IMG/VR virus record: IMGVR_UViG_3300047509_000156
Span: 1-64,000 of that record
Strand: one strand, 5' to 3'
Origin: a virus
Length of the DNA: 64,000 bases
Position numbers and translations under genes: made by a program. Shown piece after piece: positions 56,367-63,841 of the stretch. Within the stretch, counting starts at the first letter, position 1; each line of letters begins with the position of its first letter. The notes beneath the pieces were generated by a model. The model was not told where the DNA came from. It saw nothing but the letters and a program-made list of their open reading frames with translations, and did not search any database.

Positions 56367-57260
56367 ATGGCTACAGGACAGCGTATCAGGGATCTCGCCG
56401 GGCAGCGCTTCGAGCGGCTTCTCGTTCTCCGCTTCGACTCGATCAACCACAACAGCAAGGTTGTCTGGTGGTGCCGTTGCGACTGCGGGACCGAGAAGGC
56501 GATCCTGGGCGCGCATATGACACGAACCACTGATCCGGTCGTCTCCTGTGGTTGCTGGCGACGGGAGATGCCGAAGATCCGCGACAGTAAACCGGGGCGA
56601 CAGACGGACGGCAAGCGAGCGCCGGAATACACGGCATGGTGTGGCGCCAAGGATCGCTGCTGTCGAAAAGGCGCCAGGAGTTATCCCGATTACGGCGGGC
56701 GAGGCATCGTCATGTGCGACGAGTGGCGCGACAGTTTCGATGCCTTCCTGGCCGACATGGGAACCAAACCGGGTCCGGAATACTCTCTCGAAAGGCAGGA
56801 CGTTAATGGGCCGTATGCGCCATGGAATTGTGTCTGGGCGCTGCCGGTTGAACAGGGCAACAACAAGAGGAACAACGTCCTGCTGACTTTCCAGGGACGG
56901 ACGATGAGCGTTTCGCAGTGGGCGCGAGAGTTGGGGATGAAGGTACTTACGCTTTATCAGAGGATTCGTCGTGGCATGTCGATTGAGGACGCTTTTACCG
57001 CTCCGCTTCGCCAGCAAGGAACACTGACTCCTGAAGAACGAAACAGGAGATACCTGGCTCGTTCCGCTATCAGAGATCGTGTTCGTCGCGGCAAGATGCC
57101 TCACGTTTCAACCCTCAAGTGTGTCTTTTGCGGTAAGCAAGCCGAGCATTACGACCACTACGCGGGCTACGATAGGGCTAATCGGCTTACGGTTCGTCCT
57201 GTTTGCGAGCGGCATCACCTCTGGGAACATGGCTCTCTTTTGGTCGAGCCAAAAGACTGA
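56367..57260 (+). CDS. HNH homing endonuclease, rightward island
   Basis: 297 residues from the ATG at 56367 (a TTG seven codons earlier is less likely). Zinc module (WWCRCDCGTEK...SCGCWRRE), homing core YPDYGGRGIVMCDEW and NCVWALPVEQGNNKRNN, NUMOD1-like MSVSQWARELGMK. An added C-terminal HNH-like zinc domain (CVFCGKQAEHYDHYAGYD, CERHHLWEHG) is absent from the gene at 32328. Sits ten bases past the capsid stop on the other strand. Promoter P5 and the masked ribosome site suggest independent control. Confidence 0.88.
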   Translation: MATGQRIRDLAGQRFERLLVLRFDSINHNSKVVWWCRCDCGTEKAILGAHMTRTTDPVVSCGCWRREMPKIRDSKPGRQTDGKRAPEYTAWCGAKDRCCRKGARSYPDYGGRGIVMCDEWRDSFDAFLADMGTKPGPEYSLERQDVNGPYAPWNCVWALPVEQGNNKRNNVLLTFQGRTMSVSQWARELGMKVLTLYQRIRRGMSIEDAFTAPLRQQGTLTPEERNRRYLARSAIRDRVRRGKMPHVSTLKCVFCGKQAEHYDHYAGYDRANRLTVRPVCERHHLWEHGSLLVEPKD

Positions 57261-57269
57261 CAAATCGCG

Positions 57270-58769
57270 TCATGGGCCGACAGTGGCGCAGGAAATTGAA
57301 TCGCAAAAAGCCACTGTTCCGGGGTGTCTTGGACCTCCGTCGCCCGTGAGCACGCACCTGACCGCGCATTGGTCGCTCGACAGAAGTGTATAGCCCACAT
57401 CGGTTTGTACGAACTCAATTGCGCCGAAGAGGCCCAAGAGGTAGTCCGCCCATCCCGAAAAAAGTACATACGTCGCGTTCGTCACTCCACCCCGATTGTT
57501 GACGACCTGCACCGTCTTCGTCACCGGGTAGCCCGCCAGGTGCGGAATCGCCTTGCCCTTCAAATCGCGCACCAGCTCGTACACGAAGCCGCCCACTTGC
57601 CCGGCCCCGGAGTAAGGCGTCCACCGCGTCTGACTGAACGCATAACTCAACTGCGGCCTCATGATGAAGCCGCCGTTGTCCTGGTCGGGATTGCCATTGT
57701 TTTCCTCGACCACCATCGGGAAGGAGTAGGCGTCCTGCGGCGAGAGTTGGTTCGGTGAACCCGACGCTCCCGTCTGCGTCACTAGCGCCAACCCGTATGG
57801 GTTGCCCGAAGCGCTGCCCATCGTGGCCAGTCCCAGCGGTTGTGTCTGAGAGCCGTTGCCCTGGAGGAGGTAGAAGTCCAACTGCAAGGCGACACTCTTG
57901 AAGATGTCCGCCCTGATCAGGGCCTCGGTAGCCGGCGCCCCGTAGCGCAGCAACTCGTTGGGCAGCACCACCACGGTGATCATCTTGCGGGCGTTGAGGT
58001 TCAGCGCCCCCGTCGTGACCGTGGTTGGGGTTGTCTGGTTATTTTCCAGTTGCCCCTGGCTGGCTGTGGGCGTGATGAGGCGGGGGTAGGTGATTCGGCC
58101 CGAAGGACCCAGCGGCACGACGGTGGCGCCGGCGTTGAGCAATGCCTCGCGATTTCTCAGGAGTTCGATGGGCGGCCCGAAGGTTGGGGGAGGGACAAAG
58201 GTGCCGCCGCCGGCCTGGTCGGTCCAACTCTGCGCGGGTAGCGCGGCTGCCTTGCCGCCGTAGCCGGAAAGATCGTCGCGCAGGCCCTTGTTGTCGTAGG
58301 CTTTCTTGTACCAGTGCTGGATCTCTTCGGGGTCGGCACGATCGACGCCATGCTGAAGGAGCGATTTCATCTCGTAGTAGTCATCGTTGCTCATCATCTC
58401 CGAGTTGAACCCATCGGGCCACAGAGGGGCGAAGCAGTGCCCCGCTCCGGCGAACTTCTGGAAGCCGCCGCCGGCCTGGAAGGTAGCGTTGCGGATCTTT
58501 TCGGAGAGCATTCCCTCGACCTTGCAGAACTCAGGAGGGATGTGGCCGCCCACCATGCCCAGCATCTTGCCGAAGTAGAAGCCGCGCGAGGTCATGATGT
58601 TTTCACCACGCCGGGCATAGGGCGCCGATCCTGCGGGGGCGCCGAGAACTGGCTGCGCCCCCGTGTCGCGGGCGGCGGCGAGGCGGGCGTCGGTCGTCTC
58701 GATCTTGTTGAGCCGGCTTTCCATGTTGGACAGGACCTTGAGGACCTGTTCAGTGGCGGATTCTGGCAT
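57270..58769 (-). CDS. Major capsid protein (HK97 fold)
   Basis: 499 residues. N-terminal coiled coil (VLSNMESRLNKIETTDARL) and a linker, then the HK97-type core: GGTFVPPPTFGPPIELLRN, a TVVVLPNELLRYG spine helix region, FYLLQGNGSQTQPLGL and the P-domain sequence ending TLLSSDQCAVRCVLTGDGG. The long N-terminal part (about 190 residues) may act as a delta domain removed by the prohead protease. Adjacent to the acidic scaffold-like gene. Confidence 0.9.
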   Translation of the reverse strand: MPESATEQVLKVLSNMESRLNKIETTDARLAAARDTGAQPVLGAPAGSAPYARRGENIMTSRGFYFGKMLGMVGGHIPPEFCKVEGMLSEKIRNATFQAGGGFQKFAGAGHCFAPLWPDGFNSEMMSNDDYYEMKSLLQHGVDRADPEEIQHWYKKAYDNKGLRDDLSGYGGKAAALPAQSWTDQAGGGTFVPPPTFGPPIELLRNREALLNAGATVVPLGPSGRITYPRLITPTASQGQLENNQTTPTTVTTGALNLNARKMITVVVLPNELLRYGAPATEALIRADIFKSVALQLDFYLLQGNGSQTQPLGLATMGSASGNPYGLALVTQTGASGSPNQLSPQDAYSFPMVVEENNGNPDQDNGGFIMRPQLSYAFSQTRWTPYSGAGQVGGFVYELVRDLKGKAIPHLAGYPVTKTVQVVNNRGGVTNATYVLFSGWADYLLGLFGAIEFVQTDVGYTLLSSDQCAVRCVLTGDGGPRHPGTVAFCDSISCATVGP

Positions 58770-58793
58770 TGGATACCTCTTCTTGTTTTTGGC

Positions 58794-59612
58794 TCAACTC
58801 GCCGCTGTTCCGGAGCGGCGTGCCTCGATCGAGGCGAGTTTAGAATCGAGTTTCTGGATAAAGGGAACGATCCCCTTCATCTGGTGTTCATCCATCTCTT
58901 CCATCGGCGCCCCTTCGCCTTCCTCTCCTTCGCCCATGTCGTCCTTGGTACACATCTTCTGACAGTAGGCGCGGAGCGATTGGGCGTGCTGCATGTGCAG
59001 ATCGCGCATCATCCTGTCGGGGTGCGTCTTGCCCTGGCTCTCCAGCCAGTCGGCGACGTGATGAATTGGTGAGAGCGTCTCGTTAACCGCATCGCCCGTG
59101 TGCATTCCCTTGCCCGTCATCGCCTTTCCACCCTTGCCGCCCTTCTCCTCCTCTTCCTTGGTGGGCGGCTTCTCTTCCTTCTTGGGCTTTTCCTCGTCCT
59201 TACCTTCCTCGCCGGGCTTCTCCTCGTCGGCCATCGGCTTCTTTTCCCGCTCGCCCTCGGCGGTTTCGGCTTCCTCGATGCGAGTCTCCCCTTCGGGTTT
59301 CTTGGCTGCCGGGTGGACTTCGGGCAACTCCTCGTAACCCCCTTCGATGTCGGGGTATTCCTTCTCGTGGATCGCCCTGGCCTCGTTGCCCGACTTGCCG
59401 AGCATCGTGGTCATCTTGTGGGCAAATTTGCGGACGGGAGGATGTTCGGACTTGTGGCCGCACTCCAGAGCATTCGTGTGCGCCAGTTTGATCGATTCGT
59501 GCAAATTGGCGAGGTGCTGGCAGGAGTAGGGGATCTCCAACTCCTCGTCGCGGTGTTCCGGTGTGGTAGGAGTGTTGGCCGCTGCTGCGTTTGCCTGCTC
59601 TTGTTCGGCCAT
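58794..59612 (-). CDS. Acidic scaffold-like protein (272 aa)
   Basis: Very Glu/Lys-rich middle (EEKPKKEEKPPTKEEEEKGG) between two helical ends, a typical scaffold composition. Location just before the capsid gene in transcription order fits. A conserved-looking HLANLHESIKLAHTNALECG segment is near residues 33-52. The 377 bases before the next genes hold promoters and terminators listed separately. Confidence 0.6.
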   Translation of the reverse strand: MAEQEQANAAAANTPTTPEHRDEELEIPYSCQHLANLHESIKLAHTNALECGHKSEHPPVRKFAHKMTTMLGKSGNEARAIHEKEYPDIEGGYEELPEVHPAAKKPEGETRIEEAETAEGEREKKPMADEEKPGEEGKDEEKPKKEEKPPTKEEEEKGGKGGKAMTGKGMHTGDAVNETLSPIHHVADWLESQGKTHPDRMMRDLHMQHAQSLRAYCQKMCTKDDMGEGEEGEGAPMEEMDEHQMKGIVPFIQKLDSKLASIEARRSGTAAS

Positions 59613-59663
59613 TGCGGTGTTCCGGGTAGAAATACTGGCTGTATACCCGGTGAATCGGACGGG

Positions 59664-59837
59664 TTGGATTATCCAGACATAATCGCGGCAGTTGAGGCGT
59701 TCAAGGCAATTCGCGGAATAGGCGTAGACGCCATATACGCCAGGAGTCTAGGATTTTCGGTGGAACAGCGCGCATCCTGGCTTCTCCCCCGGCGAGTGAA
59801 TCCGCCGGGGGAGATTGCTTTTATGGGAGGTGGCTAG
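59664..59837 (+). CDS. Small rightward gene, TTG start (57 aa)
   Basis: TTG at 59664 begins LDYPDIIAAVEAFKAIRGIG, which matches the start of a short conserved phage protein that I recall as (M)DY..IIEAVEAFK.IRGIG. The second half (LLPRRVNPPGEIAFMGGG) is encoded across the terminator hairpin, which suggests the gene has been shortened or its end replaced. An inverted repeat CCGGGTA/TACCCGG (about 59622-59650) sits upstream, between this gene and the leftward scaffold gene. Confidence 0.5.
   Translation: MDYPDIIAAVEAFKAIRGIGVDAIYARSLGFSVEQRASWLLPRRVNPPGEIAFMGGG
59783..59814 (+). terminator. Strong GC hairpin, rightward
   Basis: 12-bp perfect stem TCTCCCCCGGCG/CGCCGGGGGAGA with an 8-base loop, followed by TTGCTTTTA. 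It lies within the 3' part of the small rightward gene. Confidence 0.55.
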
Positions 59838-59891
59838 TAGAGTTGGTGCCAGTAGGGAACCGCTCGTACCAAATACTTTACGGGGGTGAGG

Positions 59892-59927
59892 CGCCGCCAG
59901 GCAGAGAAATCTGCCGGCGGCGTTTTT
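59892..59927 (+). terminator. Intrinsic terminator, rightward
   Basis: CGCCGCC-A-GGCAG pairs with CTGCC-GGCGGCG (one bulged A) and is followed by TTTTT (59923-59927). It would end transcription of the small gene at 59664 immediately before promoter P4. Confidence 0.75.
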
Positions 59928-59930
59928 CCT

Positions 59931-59958
59931 TGTCACACCCAATCAAAACAAGCGTATA
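59931..59958 (+). promoter_or_regulatory. Phage promoter P4 (TGTCAC-N15-GCGTATA)
   Basis: Rightward TGTCAC (59931-59936) and GCGTATA (59952-59958) with 15 bases between, four bases after the terminator and 31 bases before the next ATG. Confidence 0.65.
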
Positions 59959-59989
59959 TGGACACGGTCGCCCCACTACTAGGGAAACC

Positions 59990-60217
59990 ATGTCCACCAT
60001 ATCGCAGCAGAGAATCGCCTCGATCCGCGTCTGGGCCGCTGATGTTCGTGATCAGGCAGACGATACCAGTGTCAGTGAACTGGCGTCTTCTCTGTGCCAC
60101 CTGATCGATTTACACGGCAGGATCGAGGCGGATAACGTCCGTCTTGGTATCGAGACGAGTATTGCACTTCTGATCGGTAAACTGGCTTTAACCTGGGCCG
60201 GCTGGCCGGGTAAGTGA
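59990..60217 (+). CDS. Small hypothetical protein (75 aa)
   Basis: ATG at 59990 after AGGGAAACC. Helical (QQRIASIRVWAADVRDQAD; CHLIDLHGRIEADNVRL). Driven by P4. Converges end to end with the leftward gene at 60218. Not recognised. Confidence 0.6.
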   Translation: MSTISQQRIASIRVWAADVRDQADDTSVSELASSLCHLIDLHGRIEADNVRLGIETSIALLIGKLALTWAGWPGK

Positions 60218-60832
60218 TTATGTTGGTTGTTCCATGATGGCGTTACCAATGGCCGTGCCGCCGCCGAATTGTTCCTGCTGCATCTTCCACGCTACCTCGG
60301 CACACCTCTTCCGCTCCATTGTTGTGCCGAAGTTCAGCCCATCGTTGATTCCCTTTTCGCGTCCCTTCTCGAATCCGTGCTGGTACTGGTCGAGCGACCC
60401 GTCCTCCCTGGAGTCGCGGAGCAGGCGGGTCAAAAAGTCGATGTGGGCGAAGAGGTCATTGACGCTGGCGAATACGTATTCTCGGCTCATGCGGATCGAC
60501 CAACCACGGTCATTTTGTACGCGCACGTCGTCCTGCACCTTCTTCCACGCCAGCCGCGCCGATTCGAGCGCCTCGTCGGAAAGAGGATCGCCGGCCACGT
60601 CCAGCGACAGAGCGTCCTGCATACCCGCCTCGCGAGCCTCTTGGAGCAACGGCAGAACTTGACCGATCAGGCTTTCAGCCTCACCTCTGGCAATCGATTC
60701 AACCAGGAATGCCTTGATTTCAATGGCGCCGACGCGGATACCGTAAACATGATCCTGCTCGCCGCCGTTGGCCATACGGTCACGACACTGTACCTTTACC
60801 ATCTCCTGGGCGATCTGCTCGTTCGTCTTCAT
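60218..60832 (-). CDS. Hypothetical protein, paralogue of the gene at 2130
   Basis: 204 residues, helical, with the same opening and central segments as the gene at 2130 (see there). It lacks the Trp-rich C-terminal part and instead ends Gln/Gly-rich. Last gene of the right-hand leftward operon. Confidence 0.7.
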   Translation of the reverse strand: MKTNEQIAQEMVKVQCRDRMANGGEQDHVYGIRVGAIEIKAFLVESIARGEAESLIGQVLPLLQEAREAGMQDALSLDVAGDPLSDEALESARLAWKKVQDDVRVQNDRGWSIRMSREYVFASVNDLFAHIDFLTRLLRDSREDGSLDQYQHGFEKGREKGINDGLNFGTTMERKRCAEVAWKMQQEQFGGGTAIGNAIMEQPT

Positions 60833-61113
60833 GATCTATCTCCTCCGCTGGCAAGACAGCGGCGTATCGACTGGTACGACGTGTGGTACTTATTACCGAT
60901 CGCCTCCAGCGTGGCACCTTGATCGCGCATAAGACGCATATCAGCCACGTCGGCAGGGGTGAATCGCGAGCGGCTCTTGTTGTTGCCGTCGCGAGCGCAG
61001 GCCGGCATGGTGGCGGCGCGATCGTCGTACTCTGACTGACAGCCGGCACAGATCCGCAGCGGTGCCGGGCAGATGCGTTTGCCGCACCATGTACACCCGT
61101 ACGGTTCGTTCAT
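60829..61113 (-). CDS. Zinc-knuckle and helix-turn-helix protein (94 aa)
   Basis: ATG at 61113 overlaps the upstream stop. N-terminal CTWCGKRIC...CAGC ribbon, then ADVADMRLMRDQGATLEAIG and SYQSIRRCL, the pattern of a small recombinase/Myb-type helix-turn-helix. Likely a DNA-binding regulator. Confidence 0.6.
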   Translation of the reverse strand: MNEPYGCTWCGKRICPAPLRICAGCQSEYDDRAATMPACARDGNNKSRSRFTPADVADMRLMRDQGATLEAIGNKYHTSYQSIRRCLASGGDRS

Positions 61114-61310
61114 GGCTTCCTCTCGGCTTTCCTTGAGAGCAGTTCGGACTGACGGAAGCAGCGTTCCGTCAACTCCTCGACGAGTTTCTTGAGGCGGGTG
61201 TTCTCCTCGCAGACAGCAACGATCACCTTGGGCGGTGCGTACTGCCAACTGTGGCCGAGGCGTACTGCCTCTCTAGCGTCGATCAGGAGTTCCTCGGTGG
61301 TACGTGTCAT
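61110..61310 (-). CDS. Small helical protein (66 aa)
   Basis: ATG at 61310 overlaps the upstream stop. Helix-rich with a short coiled-coil run (ENTRLKKLVEELTERCFRQS). Not recognised. Confidence 0.55.
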   Translation of the reverse strand: MTRTTEELLIDAREAVRLGHSWQYAPPKVIVAVCEENTRLKKLVEELTERCFRQSELLSRKAERKP

Positions 61311-61840
61311 AGGTCCGAGAGCCCTTTCTTGCGAAACTCTTCGATCCACCTCTGCCAGTCGTCGGCCAGGGCAAAGAGGCGACGCCGAAGGTAGGAGACG
61401 TACTTTTTGTGGTAGAAGACGACTGTGGTGTCCTTCTCCGGGCGGACGGCGTAGTAGGCATAGGCTCCGATCAATCTTCTCTCTTCGTGGGTCGCTAGAG
61501 AGAATTCCTGTACGCTGGCGCGAAAGCCACCAATCATGACCGTACCAGGACCACTCACCTTCTCCTTATCGACCCGCAGCCACAGGGATTTGGGCGTCCA
61601 CCACGCCAATAGGGACATTCTCCAACCGTCGCCGTACTCTGTGTGGATCACAGTTCCAGGGCGGTGGCTAGTAACACGATCCGCCTTGCAGAACGCGACG
61701 ATGGGCGTGGCGATCCTGGCGCGCCGACGCCAGGATTTCCGTATCTGCACCTCGCCGGGACAGTTCTCCTCCAGCCAGTCGGCAAAGGCCAGCCACGACA
61801 CCGGGTCGAGTCCTCTCTGGAGATGCCGTGGCGGTTTCAC
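61307..61840 (-). CDS. TIGR02996-like (Gemmata-type) protein (177 aa)
   Basis: Contains DPVSWLAFADWLEENC (12-27), the same signature as the gene at 43227 with an altered start. The remaining 140 residues are Trp/Arg-rich and unassigned. Second pointer to a Gemmata-group host. Confidence 0.65.
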   Translation of the reverse strand: MKPPRHLQRGLDPVSWLAFADWLEENCPGEVQIRKSWRRRARIATPIVAFCKADRVTSHRPGTVIHTEYGDGWRMSLLAWWTPKSLWLRVDKEKVSGPGTVMIGGFRASVQEFSLATHEERRLIGAYAYYAVRPEKDTTVVFYHKKYVSYLRRRLFALADDWQRWIEEFRKKGLSDL

Positions 61841-62028
61841 GCTTCACCACCGCTTTCCTGCCAGTCGAGCCACCAGGGATGTTCCTCCTCGCACACGCTG
61901 TCGGTGTGAGCGTCATCATTGCGAGGCAGAAATCCGTATCCGTCGCAGTCGTGGCACACCGTATAGTCGTTCGTTGGCACCGGGAACCTATCGACGATTC
62001 CCTTACCGCCGCATCGTGTACAGATCAT
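61837..62028 (-). CDS. DnaJ-type zinc-finger small protein (63 aa)
   Basis: CTRCGGKG at 3-10 and CHDCDGYG at 25-32 are two CxxCxGxG repeats as in the DnaJ Cys-rich domain, which binds zinc. The tail is acidic and Trp-rich. Could assist folding or bind DNA; no J domain is present. Confidence 0.65.
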   Translation of the reverse strand: MICTRCGGKGIVDRFPVPTNDYTVCHDCDGYGFLPRNDDAHTDSVCEEEHPWWLDWQESGGEA

Positions 62029-62246
62029 AGCTTCTCCTTTTCTGCTTCGTGGCTTCTCTGCCGCAACGCCTCTGCCAGCGCACGGGCGGTTTTCGGATCG
62101 AGACGCAAAACGGTGACGGGCTGGGCGAAAGCAACCACGACGCTTCCCTGGTGCGCCATGATGTTGACATCGACGTTGTGCGTCTCGGGCAGCGTCGCAT
62201 CTTGGGGCGGCAAGTTTACTCGCGGCTCGAAGTCGTCGTTGGTCAT
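62025..62246 (-). CDS. Hypothetical protein (73 aa)
   Basis: Beta-strand pair (VVVAFAQPVTVLRLDP) followed by a helix (KTARALAEALRQRSHEAEK). Overlaps both neighbours by four bases. Not recognised. Confidence 0.6.
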   Translation of the reverse strand: MTNDDFEPRVNLPPQDATLPETHNVDVNIMAHQGSVVVAFAQPVTVLRLDPKTARALAEALRQRSHEAEKEKL

Positions 62247-62428
62247 CGCTTGCTCCTTTCCTTTTCCTCTTGCGACATCAATTCCTCCCTGAGAACCGTA
62301 ACCGTCCTGGGTGCCTCGACGCCCAGCCGGCAGCGGCCTCGATCCGTGTTGATGAGGGTAATCCAGATCGGCCCATCCGATGTTTCCAGGTAGATCCGTT
62401 CACCCGTTTGTCGTCCCAGTACCAGCAT
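62243..62428 (-). CDS. csrA: CsrA/RsmA translational regulator
   Basis: 61 residues starting MLVLGRQTGERIYLE, with the CsrA-typical CRLGVEAPRTVTVLREEL. CsrA dimers bind GGA motifs in mRNA leaders and control translation. Length is normal for the family. The 'R-L' RNA-contact region and C-terminal REE are conserved. Carried here in a phage, it could retune host mRNA or phage messages, several of which have GGA-containing hairpin leaders. Confidence 0.9.
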   Translation of the reverse strand: MLVLGRQTGERIYLETSDGPIWITLINTDRGRCRLGVEAPRTVTVLREELMSQEEKERSKR

Positions 62429-62651
62429 CCTTCTTCCTCCTTCTGTGAGAACGGCTTTCCGTTTTTACCTTCGGCCTCTTCGGTTGTCCGGCGTCTAGTT
62501 CGTCCAGCACATGAACCAGACACTCGCCGCACACTCTGGTTATCAGCAGCGGCAAAAATCCCTCGTCTTCCCGGTAAACGAGATGATCTCCCACGCTATC
62601 GCAGCGGTAGCACAGGCGATTTGTCTCGATAGTGCGCGTCGAGTAGGGCAC
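62400..62651 (-). CDS. Zinc-knuckle protein (83 aa)
   Basis: CYRCDSVGDHL and CGEC pairs in the front half; a basic Lys/Arg/Ser-rich tail (KVKTESRSHRRRKKD) that could bind nucleic acid. Overlaps the csrA start by 29 bases. Confidence 0.55.
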   Translation of the reverse strand: MPYSTRTIETNRLCYRCDSVGDHLVYREDEGFLPLLITRVCGECLVHVLDELDAGQPKRPKVKTESRSHRRRKKDAGTGTTNG

Positions 62652-62664
62652 GGCAGCCTCCCGC

Positions 62665-62958
62665 TCACGAGACCTGCGGCAAGGGTCGGACGTGCCAGCG
62701 TCCCTTGACCTGGAAGCCCCAGAAGACGTTGGCGTCGTGCCATCCCTTCTGCCACTGCCGGTAACAGTGCCGGTCGTCGGCGTGACTGTAGGGGTTGTCC
62801 GACAGCCCCTTACCGGCGATGCGGTCGCTGGACCCGCGATTGAACGCTGTCGCCATCTGTTCGGTGAGCGTTTCCTTGTACTCCTGTTTCAATCCGCCCC
62901 CCCGGTCATCCGAGGGGGAATTCTCGTCATAGCCTGGCATCTTCTCGTGGTCGATCAT
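62665..62958 (-). CDS. RMF-like small protein (97 aa)
   Basis: Segment AFNRGSSDRIAGKGLSDNPY then RQWQKGWHDAN follows the pattern of ribosome modulation factor (G....G....NPY....W..GW). RMF dimerises stalled ribosomes. Flanking sequence is charged. Similar to the tail of the gene at 17926. Confidence 0.6.
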   Translation of the reverse strand: MIDHEKMPGYDENSPSDDRGGGLKQEYKETLTEQMATAFNRGSSDRIAGKGLSDNPYSHADDRHCYRQWQKGWHDANVFWGFQVKGRWHVRPLPQVS

Positions 62959-63221
62959 TCCTCTTCCTCCACTCGCTCCACCTTGAATTCCGGTAGGCTG
63001 TCCACGTCGATCAGCCGCCGCATCGCCGCCCGCGCCTCACCAGCCGTCCACGCTTGGACGATGAAGTCGATCTCCGTTCCGGCCAGGCGCCACAGGGGAG
63101 TTGGTTTCTTGAGGTGGACGACGCGGGCACCTATTTCCTTGTTGATATTGGCAAACGCACGCCTCTTACTCTTGGCAGACTTCAGGGAGGCGATCTGTTC
63201 GCTGATGCTTACCCGGCGCAT
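62955..63221 (-). CDS. Hypothetical protein (88 aa)
   Basis: Basic N-terminal helix (IASLKSAKSKRRAFANINKE) then a beta-rich part and an acidic end. Overlaps the methyltransferase stop. Not recognised. Confidence 0.6.
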   Translation of the reverse strand: MRRVSISEQIASLKSAKSKRRAFANINKEIGARVVHLKKPTPLWRLAGTEIDFIVQAWTAGEARAAMRRLIDVDSLPEFKVERVEEEE

Positions 63222-63829
63222 ACTTCCTCCTCCGGATACTCGTTACCCCAGCCATCGAAACCCGATCGCCTCTTACGGGAGAATAGTTCCAGTCGCGGTT
63301 CTGGGCTGCACTTCTCGACCATCTCCATGAAGGAGTCTGGTTTGACGCTGTGCGGCAGGCGTTCGGAGAGAAATAGAGTTGGTATCGCCTCCTCGACTTC
63401 CAGACGAAGTTTTCCACGGACGGCGAATAGGCAATGTTCCGTGGCACTGCGGAACCAGTACCCCGTCTTGCACGACGGCTCGAAGGAAGCCTTGTCGGCC
63501 TTTCTTACCTTGCCCCAGGTGATGATCGTCTTGGGTTTGAATCCCCACGCCCTAGCGAGGTCGTGTGCTTCCTCCATGAAGGAGTTTGTCGTCCAAAGAT
63601 AGAGGTGGGCGTCCTCCTGAACGAGAGACTGTACGCCCAGACGGATCAGATCGATCATGCTCATCGTCTCGTAGTGACTGCCAAGATCGGCCTGAATGAT
63701 CTCTGCCGCCCTCCCCTCCTGGCTGCCCCTGCCGCCATTGCCGACGACGGCGCGTGGCGAGTGATAGGGCCACGGCGGGTCAGCCACGATGCAGCGGTAG
63801 TGCTTCGGAAGATCACTCAATTGTCGCAT
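63209..63829 (-). CDS. MT-A70 family adenine methyltransferase
   Basis: 206 residues. Catalytic DPPW at 17-20 and other family blocks (LYLWTTNSFMEEA, GFKPKTIITWGK, GYWFRSATEHCLFAVRG). Members methylate N6-adenine in DNA or RNA; phage versions usually modify DNA, giving protection from restriction. Ribosome site AAGGAG precedes the ATG. No restriction partner is visible. Confidence 0.9.
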   Translation of the reverse strand: MRQLSDLPKHYRCIVADPPWPYHSPRAVVGNGGRGSQEGRAAEIIQADLGSHYETMSMIDLIRLGVQSLVQEDAHLYLWTTNSFMEEAHDLARAWGFKPKTIITWGKVRKADKASFEPSCKTGYWFRSATEHCLFAVRGKLRLEVEEAIPTLFLSERLPHSVKPDSFMEMVEKCSPEPRLELFSRKRRSGFDGWGNEYPEEEVCAG

Positions 63830-63841
63830 TTCCGCTCCTTA

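Noticed and set aside
59100-59663. Upstream part of a rightward Leu-rich frame
   Set aside because: Antisense of the acidic scaffold-like gene; only the last 57 codons beyond its start resemble a real gene and are listed separately.
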